Positions 9,470-19,201 of a stretch of DNA of 24,923 bases are shown here, one piece after another. The notes under the pieces were generated by a model. That model did not search any database. It was not told the DNA's origin and saw only the letters and a list, made by a program, of their open reading frames with translations. How positions within the stretch are numbered: position 1 is the first letter of the stretch; each line of letters starts with the position of its first letter. The stretch comes from Mesotaenium endlicherianum. Lineage: Eukaryota; Streptophyta; Zygnematophyceae; Zygnematales; Mesotaeniaceae. The DNA is taken from contig WELA01008917.1 in NCBI GenBank assembly GCA_009602735.1, positions 531,586-556,508 on the forward strand. Direction: 5' to 3'. The translations under genes and the position numbers were made by a program.

Positions 9470-12400
9470 GAGGATGCTAGAGATAGTGAGTCGTCACTAG
9501 CTGCCCTCGTAGCAGGTATTATGGGTCCTGCTGAACTGGATTCACTATGCATGCCTGATTACCAGATAAAGGAGACCATCAGCAATATAGACGTCCAGAG
9601 AGTGCACACTCTGGATGCTCTTGTTCCATCTGATGTCCAACATTTCTTTGCTAAGTCAGGAGAACAATGCGAAAGTCAGGAAAAGACAGTCCCCCCTATC
9701 CTACTGCATTGCATAATTGCAGGTAGGAAGGTGAGGGCATTTGTTGACGGAGGGGCGTCACATACTTTTATCCATAAGGACTTAGTTAAGCGGTCAAGGC
9801 TGCCTACTGTCACCCGATAGAATAGAAAAATATTCCTTGGAGATGCCTCAAGTATCCCGGGAGGAATTATAACCAAGCCTATTGAGGTCCAGTTAGGTTC
9901 TGGCATCGCAGTTCTAACTGAAAAGCTTACATTTGAGGTACTCAACATTGGCTTCTATGATCTCGTGCTAGGTAGGTCGTGGCTTAATAGACATGAAGTT
10001 GAATTGTGTTGGAGCAGAGGTACAGTTAAAGTGAGAGGAGCCAGTGATGGGCAGACTAACTTGGCTCCCACCATTGCTCTTCCTCTTGTCCTGTATGGAC
10101 GGCAAATGAAGGAAAAGGAGAGGCTTCCAGGAGGATGCAAATTGCTGAATGCAATGGAGTTCATTGAAAGCTGGAACCAGAAGGAAGACAGAATGTTCTG
10201 TCTGCTACTAAGAGAGGTACTCCCTCAACCTGAAGAAGTGGTTGAGAAAAAGGTAAGCCCTCCGGCGCACCCTACTCTTGCAAAAAACGTTGCTCAATAC
10301 ACTGATGTTTTTAATATGCCTCCAGGACTACCTCCTAAGAGGGAAGTGGATCACAGGATTGACTTATTACCTGGGAGTCAACCACCTTGGCAACGCTCTT
10401 AGGGCTTATCCTATGTGGAGAGCGAAGAGCTGAAAAGACAGATTGCAGAGCTTGAGAAGAATGGTTACATTTCCTTATGACGCACCCATCCTCTTTGTTA
10501 AGAAAAAGAATAGGAATATGCGGATGTGCGTTGATTACAGAGCTTTTAACAGAATTACAGTGAAGAACAAGTATGCTTTACCCAGAATTGAGGACTTGCT
10601 TGATACCCTGTCTGGTGCTAAAGTGTTCAGTAAGATAGATCTCAAGAGTGGTCATCATCAAATCAAAATTGCTGAGGGGGATGAACACAAGACTGCCTTT
10701 CCCACACGTTATGGACACTATGAGTTCAACGTGATGCCATTCGGACTGACCAATGCTCCTGCAACCTTCATGGGTGCTATGAATGACATTTGCAGATCTT
10801 ACTTGGATAAGTTTGTACAAGTCTTCCTGGATGATTTTTTAATTTTCTCTAAGGATGAAGCTCAGCATGCTGAACACTTAAAGACAATCATGGACACTCT
10901 GAGAAGGAACCAGTTGTGTGCTAAAATGAGCAAGTGTGATTTCTTCAAAGGAAGTATTGAATTCTTAGGCCATGTTGTCAGCAAAGAGGGCATCAGTGAG
11001 GATCCTAAAAAGGTCCAGACAATAAGGGACTGGCCTATACCACAATCCGTCTCCGAACTTAGATCCTTCCTTGGGTTGGCTAACAACTATAGGAAATTTC
11101 TTATACAAAGGCCGGTAAACTGACTGACTTTACCAAGAAAGACATAGGGTATATGTGGGGGGAAGAGCAGCAGGCTGCCTTCCAAACTCATACAAATGCT
11201 CTTTGTTTTTCCCCAGTGCTAGCCGTGTATGACCCTAGCAAACCTGTGCAGGTGGTTACTGATGCCTCTGACTTTGCCATGGGTGCTATTTTGTTGCAGC
11301 CTGCTGACAAAACCACAAAGAATGGTAAGGTAAAGCAGGAGTGGCATCCTGTGTTGTATGAGTCTATGAAATTTAATTCAGCTGAGATTAATTACTCTGT
11401 GCATGATAAAGAGCTGCTAGCTATCATTCATGTGCTCAAACAGTGAAGAGCATACTTACATTGTAAAGCGTTTAAGGTGATTACAGATCATTTAGCTTTG
11501 ACTCACTTTCAGAAGAAGTCCAAGCTGTCGAGGAGGGAGAATCGCTGGAGCCAGATGCTGGAGCAGTTTCAAGTCCAGATCGACTACAAACCAGGGCAGT
11601 TGAATCCTGCTGATGCACTCTCTAGAAGACCTGACTTGCAAGAAAGGAACTTTAGTCAGCATGCTGTAGATAAAGTCTTGTGTGCACTCACTTCACTAAA
11701 GGTGAAATAGTCCTTTCTTGAACAACTTAGGAAAGCCTACCTTTCTGACCCAACATTTGAGCCCTGCCCCACTGATGGTGTGTGTCCTGCTACTGCAGTT
11801 GGGTATAGATTTAAGGGTGGGGTCTGGGTAACTGAAACCACTTCAGGCAGGCTGAAGCTGGTCATTCCTAATAACTTGGAAATATAATCCCTTTTACTGA
11901 GTCAAGCACATGACAATTTACTGGGTGGGCATTTGGAGCAGGCCAAAACTGTTGGCAAACTGGCGAAACATTATTATTGGGAGGGATTACCTCGGGAGGT
12001 CTTGAAATATGTTAAGTCTTGTGATCAGTGTCAAAGAAATAAGTCTAGACACACACCACCGGGGGGTCTCTTACAACCGCTGCCCATCCTAGCTGGACGC
12101 TGGGAAACATTATCCATGGACTGGGTGGTAATATTGCCGCGCACTGCCAATGGGCATGATTCGATACTGGTAGTAGTGGATAAACTGACAAAAATGGTCA
12201 TTTTCATCCCCACAACTGTCAAAGTAAATGCACTCGAAACAGCAAGACAGTTCTACAACCATGTAGTATGCCAACATGGGCTACCCTCTAATATCATCTC
12301 AGACAGAGACTCAAAATTTACCTCTAAGTTCTGGAGAGCTTTAATGGGGTTAATGGGAGTCAAGCAGCTGCTCATCACAACAAACCACCCTCAGACTGAT

Positions 12401-13208
12401 GGGCAGACTGAAAGAACTAACCGAGTTCCGCAAGAGGTACTGAGAGCCTATATTAACCAAAAATAAGTTAATTGGGATGACTTGTTACCTCAAATCCAGT
12501 TTGCGGTGAACAGCGCGGTGCACGCGTCAACGGGCAAGACTCCTTTTGAGCCTGGGCAGAGTCCCTAAGTCTTCTTTAGATGTACTGGGGGAGTCTTTAA
12601 CTCACCCTGAAGGGATTGACAATCCGGTCTCCCTCCGGTTAACACAAGAGTTTGCTGACACCCTGTCAGAACTCCAACAGAACCTGCACAAAGCCCAGGC
12701 AAACCACCAAAGATATGCTAATTAGCACCGTTGAGAACTGATATTTTCTAAGGGCAATTTGGTCAAACTGCATTCTCAGCACCTGTACCTACCTGGTGTG
12801 GTCAAGAAAAAGCTTGGTCCTGTTTGGGTCGGTCCATATTCGAAAGTGCACCAGGTCGGTCCGAATGCTTACAAACTGAATATGTCAGCAGAATATAAGG
12901 GTCACCCGGTCTTTAATGTCTCCTTCCAGGAACCATACATCAAAGGTGACACACTGTTCACCGGTCGGTTACCTGTCCAACCGAAAACGGTCCCCGCTGT
13001 CCGGGATGGTGACCCTGAGGAGTATGAGGTGGAGGAGATTTTAGACGCTCGCTCTGTCCGTCGATCATCTAAATATGTCATGAAGTACCTGGTCAGATGG
13101 AAGTATTACGACGCCTCTGGGGACACTTGGGAATTTAAAGACCAGCTGACCAATGCCAAAGGGGCGTTGAAACGGTTCCACCTTTGGGCGGCTGGCACCC
13201 CTCCCTAA
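9434..13208 (+). pseudogene. pol: Element B pol: protease, RT, RNase H, integrase, chromodomain; multiply broken
   Basis: The domains in order are as follows. The protease has Asp 9746-9748 in FVDGGASHTFI; the DGG form is usual in many plant chromoviruses. RT runs about 10480-11100, with the catalytic pair FLDDFLIF (10830-10835). RNase H has TDASDFAMGAIL, HDKELLAI, VITDHLALTHF and ADALSRRPDL. Integrase has an HHCC finger ending CDQCQRNK and catalytic Asp 12119, Asp 12302 and Glu 12410. A GPY/F module (VWVGPYSKV) follows, then a chromodomain about 13020-13170 (EYEVEEIL, YLVRWKYY, TWEF) that would target integration to modified histones. In-frame stops lie at 9818, 10400, 11444, 11708, 11885, 12464, 12723 and 12732. 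Frameshifts or small deletions lie near 10475, 11100 and 12550. All catalytic residues I checked are intact, so the decay is recent relative to the fold. Confidence 0.93.
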
Positions 13209-13553
13209 CTGCCATTTCAGTGGCCATGGACAGGTGACAGGAGGTCCTGTCTCCGTATAAGTCGGACGGGAATGTGACAGTTAGTGACAGATAGTGACAG
13301 TTGTGACAGGCAGCCCACCTTTAAAATTGAGTTGGAGGGAGTGTGTCAAATTTTATAACTATTCTACACACTCAACTTGCGCCCATATGCACTTTTACTC
13401 TTTAACTCAATTCTCTCTTATACTCACTCACACACTCACACAAGGTACTACACACTAGGAACTCTCCCTATCACGTTCTTCTTAACCACGGGCATTCAGT
13501 AGCGGCAAAGTATCATGACTTCACTGACTGCATTGTGTTTATGATTGAGCAGG
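13209..13553 (+). other. Element B leader of the extra frame: GTGACAG repeats, internal polypurine-tract copy, pyrimidine-rich stretch
   Basis: After the chromodomain stop, GTGACAG-type units recur about five times between 13230 and 13312. At 13331-13340 the 10-mer GTTGGAGGGA is identical to the functional tract before the 3' LTR (15283-15292). It is followed by TGTGTCAAATT, which looks like an LTR start. A CA/CT-rich stretch with TATAAC follows. Just before the ATG at 13554 a T-rich run ends in GAGCAG, a plausible splice acceptor. No gene is seen within it. Confidence 0.55.
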
Positions 13554-15208
13554 ATGACCCAGAAGTCGGAACTTAAGAGGAAGAGAAGAGCGGAAGAGGC
13601 ACATGCAGAATACTTGCAATTCTGTGGCGAAATCAAATCATCCTCCATCTCCGCTCGGGAATCACAACGACTCCAACAATAGCGGGAGGCACAGTAGAAG
13701 AAGGAGGAGGAGGAGCAAGCCAGGTTGAGGCAGGAAGAACTGGACAGAAAAGCTGCAGAGGAGGCCAAGAAGGCGGAAGAGGAGAGGCAAGCCGAGGAGA
13801 GGCAGAAGCAGCAGGCAGAAGAACAAGAACAGAGGAGAATCAGCAGCTACCGCTACACAGTACTGGGAAAGGGCTTTGATCTACTGGAGGAGGCCTTCAA
13901 ATATGCCCTGAGAAGTTGCAGTGAGGCACAGCAGGACATCCTGCAAAGGAAAGGGGAGACATCCGAACACTTTGACAAGTATATCAAGGTCAGTTTAGGG
14001 CTATTCCTCCACCACGATTGTGCCAGGATGGTAGGGTATACAGTCAGAGAGGCCAAGGCAATGGCCCGAGTGAATGAGACAGGAGCTGTATTGATCCCAG
14101 GTATCTGGAGAAAGGATAGGGTCATCAGGATGATTCCCATGGACGTGGACAGCTTTAAGGACTCTACGCCCCATAACTGATTCAAGGCCATGTATATTGA
14201 GGTGGAGAGGAGAAGCTGGGAGTTCTTGGCCAGGGAAACCAGTCAGCTGGACTTCGCAGGTCACTGGTACCCGTGCACTCTGAAATGGACAGACCCTGCC
14301 TTTTCCAGAAGCTCACTGATTGGCGGTGGATGACCATCAACATGAGGGACCAACAGAATGCCAAGGCGAAGGATGAGGATTTCCTAACAGACCTACAGGG
14401 GAACATACTGTTGCCTCCTCACATTGCAGCTTGGACCCAAGGCTGGATGGAGTAAGAGACTACATGAGCCAAGAAATGCAGGAGGACAGGAGCAAGGCGC
14501 GGGAGTCATTCTCTAAAGGGAAGCATGCTTATGCCAAATGGGCAAGCAAGCAGGGAGAAAAGGACCTATATGTCGTTCGGGCTCAACAGCCTCCACCAGC
14601 ACCCGAAAGAGGAAGGTCAGTGGGGTGTTCTTTTTCTCGGGAAGAGATAGAGCAGATGACAGAGGAGACCCCAGCAGTTTCAGAGGAACTAGGGGAAGGA
14701 GAGGAGGAGGGGTCAGAGGAAGATGAAGAGGAAGGCAAGGAGGAGGACACTAGCCCCGCTGTGATAATGACACCTGCCACATCCCCTGTAAGGGAGAAGA
14801 CTGGGATGGCTTTGCAACAGCTTGCTGAAGAGGAGGACATCACTTGGCTGGGAACTGCCAGAGGACAAAGCCCATCTGCAGGCACGGAGACCCAGTCAAA
14901 CAGGGCAGACAGGAGGGCTGCTAGGGAGATAGCCAGTGGCCTGCCAGCATCTCCCTTGCAGAGAGGGCATGTGCCTTTGGCTCATGTCATGCAACATCCT
15001 TCTGGGATGCCGATATGTACCTGTCAGTTTGAGGGCTGCCCAGGAGAAGGCTGCCTCCCTTTAGTTTCAGACTGTGCAGGAGGAAAAAGCCCAGTTACTG
15101 CGTTCTCCGCGGGGCCCCTACGTGGATCCCCCAGGCTTCAGGAGACCCCAAGACAGGAGGAGGTCTGGCTCCCCTGAGTATAGGGTCCCAGGGACATCTC
15201 CCTCCTAA
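13554..15208 (+). pseudogene. Element B extra 3' reading frame of unknown function, broken
   Basis: I do not recognise this protein. The frame from ATG 13554 begins with a basic patch (KSELKRKRRAEE), then a long Glu/Gln/Lys-rich region (to about 13840) predicted as a coiled coil. Next comes a probably folded part (YRYTVLGKGFDLLEEAFKYA to MVGYTVREAKAMARV). Stops interrupt at 13680, 13695 and 14178. The coding shifts frame near 14290 and again near 14440 (VRDYMSQEMQEDRSKARESF). An acidic Glu run follows at about 14686-14755. The end is uncertain: one frame closes at 15177; another, after a stop at 15062, reads through QEEKAQLLRSPRGPYVDPPG to TAA 15206-15208. It lies between pol and the polypurine tract, where env-like or captured host frames occur in other elements. 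There is no signal peptide or membrane segment, which argues against an envelope. Confidence 0.6.
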
Positions 15209-15280
15209 TGGCAGTAGGCTGGGGACGGAAGGGACAGCACGTTGTTATTAGTGTTAGTGTTGTCGAGGCGACAACATGTT

Positions 15281-15293
15281 AAGTTGGAGGGAT
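15281..15293 (+). other. Element B polypurine tract
   Basis: AAGTTGGAGGGAT directly precedes the 3' LTR (TGTAATG at 15294). It would prime plus-strand synthesis. It is imperfect, with three T residues. Confidence 0.75.
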
Positions 15294-16012
15294 TGTAATG
15301 AATCAGTATATTGGTTGATATAATATTCATTTAAATATAATAGTTATATAAGTTCAGCCTGCTGAACTTTAGTTAATATTGAGTCTGCTGGATATTATAA
15401 AATAAGCAGTTAAACGACTCAGCCGGGGGCAGCAGGCTGAAGTCAATTTAGGTCAGCTTGCTGACACATTCTTTGACAGCCAGCTGACTTCCGTACTCGC
15501 TAGCAACGAACTGCCTAGATATGCATCTAAGTGTGGTGTGCTAGATGAATGGCCAGATGACATTCTTAGGATGGATGGCGATTCGGGATGATGGGACATG
15601 GCGGTGGATTTGGTTAACCGAGATCCTACCAACGTAGTTAACTCCCGGGTAGGCGGTGCCATCGCACTGGCTGTTGAACAATAAACTCATTCCATGTACA
15701 TATGCTAGGTATTGCTCCCGAGTTCGGCATACGGAAACGAGGCCAACTATCTTGTACAGCTTACTGAGAGAGATCTGAATCCAAGGCGAGAAGCCATTCA
15801 TATGCACTGTCTCCTAGCCTTGCTTATGTGTGAGTTTACTGATTGCATTATTGATGCTAGTTCACTTCTATTCGACTTACGAGTATTGTCCACTGCTAGT
15901 GTGTTGTCTTTTGCTGTTTAATCAATCAACAAAAAATACCATAAAGATTACTTGCTGATATAAAGATCTTCATTACTTATTAATCGCTATTTTTAAAAGT
16001 CGAATCATTTTA
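15294..16012 (+). repeat. Element B 3' LTR (719 bp)
   Basis: It aligns without gaps to 7221-7939. It ends TTTTA where the 5' copy ends TTTCA, so the terminal CA has mutated to TA. This end is fixed by the CAGCG duplication that follows. TTATATAAG at about 15344-15352 is a TATA-box candidate, and AATAAA is at 15680-15685. Confidence 0.95.
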
Positions 16013-16017
16013 CAGCG
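16013..16017. repeat. Right target-site duplication of element B (CAGCG)
   Basis: It is identical to 7216-7220. Removing B and one copy rejoins A's RT frame without a gap. Confidence 0.93.
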
Positions 16018-18023
16018 CCAGTCTTATTTGTGAAGAAGAAAGATGGGACTATGAGGATGTGTGTCAATTACCGGGCACTCAACAAGGTCACCATCAAGGC
16101 CAGGTACCCACTTCCACGAGTGGATGAATTGATTGACAGGCTTGTTGGGGCAAAGTATTTCTCAAAGATCGACTTGAGGAGTGGCTATCACCAGGTACGA
16201 ATTGCGGAAGGAGATGTTCAGAAGACTGCTTTCAGGACTCGCTATGGCTTATTCGAGTTCACAGTCATGCCTTTTGGGTTGACTAATGCACCTGCTACAT
16301 TCATGGGACTCATAAATAGTATCCTCAGACCCTACTTGGACCAGTTTGTGGTGGTATTTTTGGACGACATCTTGATCTACTCGAAGACCTTAGAAGAGCA
16401 TGTGGAGCATCTGAGGAAGGTGTTGGAGGTCTTGAGAGATCAGGAGCTGTATGGGAAGATCAATTCTGCACACGCTTTATCCAGGAGGTGTGACCTTGCA
16501 GCTGTCTCAGTCATCAAGGAGAGTATGGACTTCAAGGAGAAGCTTCAGAGAGGTTATGAGGAGAACCCAGAGTTTACGGATGGTGGAGCAGCTGAGTTTA
16601 ACTCAAGTATGCAAAAGAAGGACGGCATATGATATTATGGTGATTCCAAGCGAGTGGTGGTACCCGACATCAAGGAGCTACGCGACCTACTACTTACGGA
16701 GCATCATGATTGCATATATGTTAGACACTTTAGAATCAAGAAGACGGCAAGCGTGTTGAAGCGGGAGTACTATTGGAGAAATATGAACAAGGACATCAGG
16801 AGTGGATCAGGAGTTGCGATGCGTGCCAGAGAAACAAGACACCAAATCAAAAGAAGGGAGGTACATTGCAGCCCCTACCTATTCCAGAGTCTCCTTGGGA
16901 GCAGATTGCTATGGACTTCATCACGTCGTTACCAGTCAGTGGTCAAGGGCACGATGCAGTTTGGGTTGTGTCTAATTGGCTCAGCAAGATGGCTCACATC
17001 GTTCCCATGAAGGAGACTTCTACGGCAGCAGATGTGGCACGTCTATTCTTTGATGATATTTTCAGGCTATATGGGTTGCCGAAGGTGATTGTTTCAGATC
17101 GGGATCCGAGGTTTACTAGCAACGTTTTGCGGTCATTGTTTACTTTGATGGGGACCAAGCTAAGTATGAGCACTTCCTATCATCCTCAAACAGACGGGCA
17201 GAGTGAGAGGCTCAACAGAACTCTGCAAGAGGTGCTCAGGATTTTGACTATGGAGGACCCGTCAGAGTGGGACAAGAAGCTGCCAGGATTGGAGTTTTCC
17301 TACAACAACAGCATGCAGGGATCGACCAAGTGGTCACCATTCACTATGGTTTATGGGAGAGAGGTATATTATCCAAGGAACATCTTGATGGAGAAGGCCA
17401 AGGAGACTCAGGTTCCAACTACACAAGCGTTTATGGAGCAGATGGCCAAAATTTGGGACATGGCTAAGACGTCTATACGGAAGGCACAAGAAGAGCAGAT
17501 CAAGCATGCTAATAAGCATCGAAGGAAAGTGACATTCCATGTGGGCGACAAAGTACTCTTGTCAACAGAGAACCTACCTTTCACAGGCAAGAGGAAACTG
17601 CGGGCACGGTTTACAGGTCCCTTTGTGGTGCTCAAGCAGGTTAATCCAGTCACCTACAAGTTGGAGCTTCCTTTAGGTTGGCGTATCCATAATGTGTTCC
17701 ATGTCAGTTGTTTGCGGCCATACGTTGACCCGAACGAAGGACATCCAGGATGACTACCTACACCGCCACCACCGGTCGAGATCGATGATGTATTGGAGTA
17801 TGAAGTGGAGGCGATTGTCGGCGATCAACGAGTCAAGCGAGGTCAACGACTTGTTCAAGAGTATCTGGTCAAGTGGAAGGGCTACCATGCGGACGACAAC
17901 ACTTGGGAGCCGGAGGCCAACTTGACTCATTGTAAGAGTAAGTTGAGACGTTATTTGCAGAATGCGTCGAGGACGTCGCATCTTGAGGAGGGGGATGATG
18001 TAGGTCATGAAAGTATGTTTTGA
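16018..18023 (+). pseudogene. pol: Element A pol, right part: RT core, integrase, chromodomain; internal deletion
   Basis: RT resumes with [20 protein letters not shown] and carries [17 protein letters not shown] and FLDDILIYS (Asp pair 16363-16368). After ELYGKIN near 16463 it jumps straight to [11 protein letters not shown], the tail of RNase H. The RT thumb and nearly all of RNase H are therefore missing. TGA 16630-16632 replaces a likely Trp. A one-base shift near 16797 moves the reading to the frame with CDACQRNK. Integrase has catalytic Asp 16914, Asp 17097 and Glu 17205, then a GPF module (RFTGPFVVLKQV). TGA 17751-17753 interrupts before a chromodomain ([29 protein letters not shown], about 17793-17960). 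The last codons run through the polypurine tract into the 3' LTR and stop at 18021-18023. Confidence 0.92.
17984..17998 (+). other. Element A polypurine tract, overlapping the pol end
   Basis: GAGGAGGGGGATGA (with one T) directly precedes the TGTAGG start of the 3' LTR. It doubles as codons for the acidic tail after the chromodomain. Confidence 0.75.
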
Positions 18024-18711
18024 TTGCATAGAACTCTAGAGTGCATTCTTGTGTTCATTTTGATATAAAGTTCATTAAATCTGGTGAAGTATTGAGAGAG
18101 TTACGGATTTCCGAAGTTTGATTAGTTTTGAGGTTGGTTGACGACTGTCCTTAATTTGCGGTGAGCGCGACCGTCGGATTGACCGACAGCGTTGAGCGAT
18201 CTGGCCCATTAGAGTTAACTGGAACTTTCACGTAAGTTTGGCTGACACGGAGTGCCGACTAGGTCGATCTACTTAGAAATTTCGGTTTAGCCTAGCTCGC
18301 CTAACATAGAATATTCTAGTAATGTCGATGCATGTATGTGGACGTCAATTCGACCCGACACGTAAGATGAGACTCATCTGGCCTACTCACGAATATTCTG
18401 GAAGGGACAATTTGACGAACACTTAGGAAATTCCGTAGCTTTCTCCTAGAGAGGAGCACTTAGGCAGAAAACTATGAATAGGCATAACTTCTTTGTTTCT
18501 TATCAAAATTCACTTCTGTAAATTTCTATGGGTTTGTAATGACGAGGCCTTTCATCCTAGTCCATTTGTGAGCAGTTTCTTGCTACTCAAAATGTCAAGT
18601 GTTTTTCCCTAAGCTTTCTTAGTGAAATGCCGCTGCACTGTAGAGTATGATTGCAACTAGTTCTCTTCCTCAAGAGTCACTACGCTTCCACTAGGGCACT
18701 CTGCCCTTTCA
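17999..18711 (+). repeat. Element A 3' LTR (713 bp)
   Basis: It begins TGTAGGTCAT and then joins GAAAGTATG, having lost about 30 bases present near the start of the 5' copy and of the solo LTR. It ends CTTTCA, followed by the TTCTC duplication. Confidence 0.92.
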
Positions 18712-18716
18712 TTCTC
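18712..18716. repeat. Right target-site duplication of element A (TTCTC)
   Basis: It is identical to 4467-4471. Beyond it the minus-strand solo LTR continues. Confidence 0.93.
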
Positions 18717-19196
18717 TCTAAGAGGAAGCTACGAAATTTCCTAAGTGTTCGTCAATCCGTCCCTTCCTGAATATTCAAAAGTATGCCAGATCAGTCTCAT
18801 CTTACGTGTCGGGTCAAATTGAAGTCCACGTACATATATCGACATTATTAGAATATTCTATGTTGGGCGCGCTAGGCTAAATTGAAATTTCTAGGCAAAT
18901 CGACCTAGTCGCCACTCCGCGTCAGCCAAACTTACGTGAAGGTTCGAGTTCACTTCAACGGGCCAGATTGCTCGACGCCGTCGGTCAATCCAACGGTCGC
19001 GCTCACCGTGAATTAAGGATAGTCGTCAACCGACCTCAAAAGTAAATAAACTTTGGAAATCCATAACTCTCTCAATACCCAACCAAATTCAATGAACTTT
19101 ATATCAAAATGACCACAAAAGTACACTCTACGCTTCTATGCAATCAGCATACTTTCAAGGAACTCAAAACGCACTTTATAAACCTATGACCTTACA
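18717..19196 (-). mobile_element. Solo LTR, right fragment (minus strand, 5' part of the LTR)
   Basis: On the minus strand it matches A's LTR from its TGTAAGG start for about 480 bp. It includes the ~30-bp segment missing from A's 3' LTR, and ends at CCTTACA (19190-19196). Its sequence continues exactly from 4471, allowing for the duplicated TTCTC. Confidence 0.9.
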
Positions 19197-19201
19197 CTTG
19201 T
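19197..19201. repeat. Right target-site duplication of the solo LTR (CTTGT)
   Basis: It matches CTCGT at 4206-4210 except for one CpG to TpG change. Confidence 0.75.

Larger units (their letters stand above)
7221..16012 (+). mobile_element. Element B: Ty3/gypsy chromovirus with an extra 3' reading frame, inserted in RT of A
   Basis: The 8.79-kb element has two 719-bp LTRs, a tRNA-Met primer site, gag, protease, RT, RNase H, integrase, chromodomain, about 2 kb of extra sequence with an open frame of unknown kind, and a polypurine tract. The CAGCG duplication is perfect. About 40 differences counted by eye between the LTRs (roughly 94% identity) make it younger than A. Numerous stops and frameshifts inactivate gag, pol and the extra frame. 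Confidence 0.95.
4472..18711 (+). mobile_element. Element A: Ty3/gypsy chromovirus, nested in a solo LTR and interrupted by element B
   Basis: All parts occur in the expected order: 5' LTR, tRNA-Met primer site, gag, protease, RT (split by B), integrase, chromodomain, polypurine tract and 3' LTR, bounded by TTCTC duplications. Without B the element is about 5.4 kb, short for a chromovirus. The cause is a deletion that removed the RT thumb and most of RNase H (junction near 16463). By eye the two LTRs differ at roughly 60 positions plus an approximately 30-bp deletion near the start of the 3' copy. The element is non-functional. Confidence 0.93.

Noticed and set aside
16013..16014. B's 3' LTR ending at the CA of 16013-16014
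   Set aside because: Alignment with the 5' LTR and the perfect CAGCG duplication place the end at 16012, with CA mutated to TA.
8343..17753. Stops in A and B as a sign of directed C-to-T mutation
   Set aside because: Many could arise from CAA, CAG, CGA or TGG by one transition, but every stop codon can, and B's LTR differences include many transversions. Without a consensus this is not supportable.
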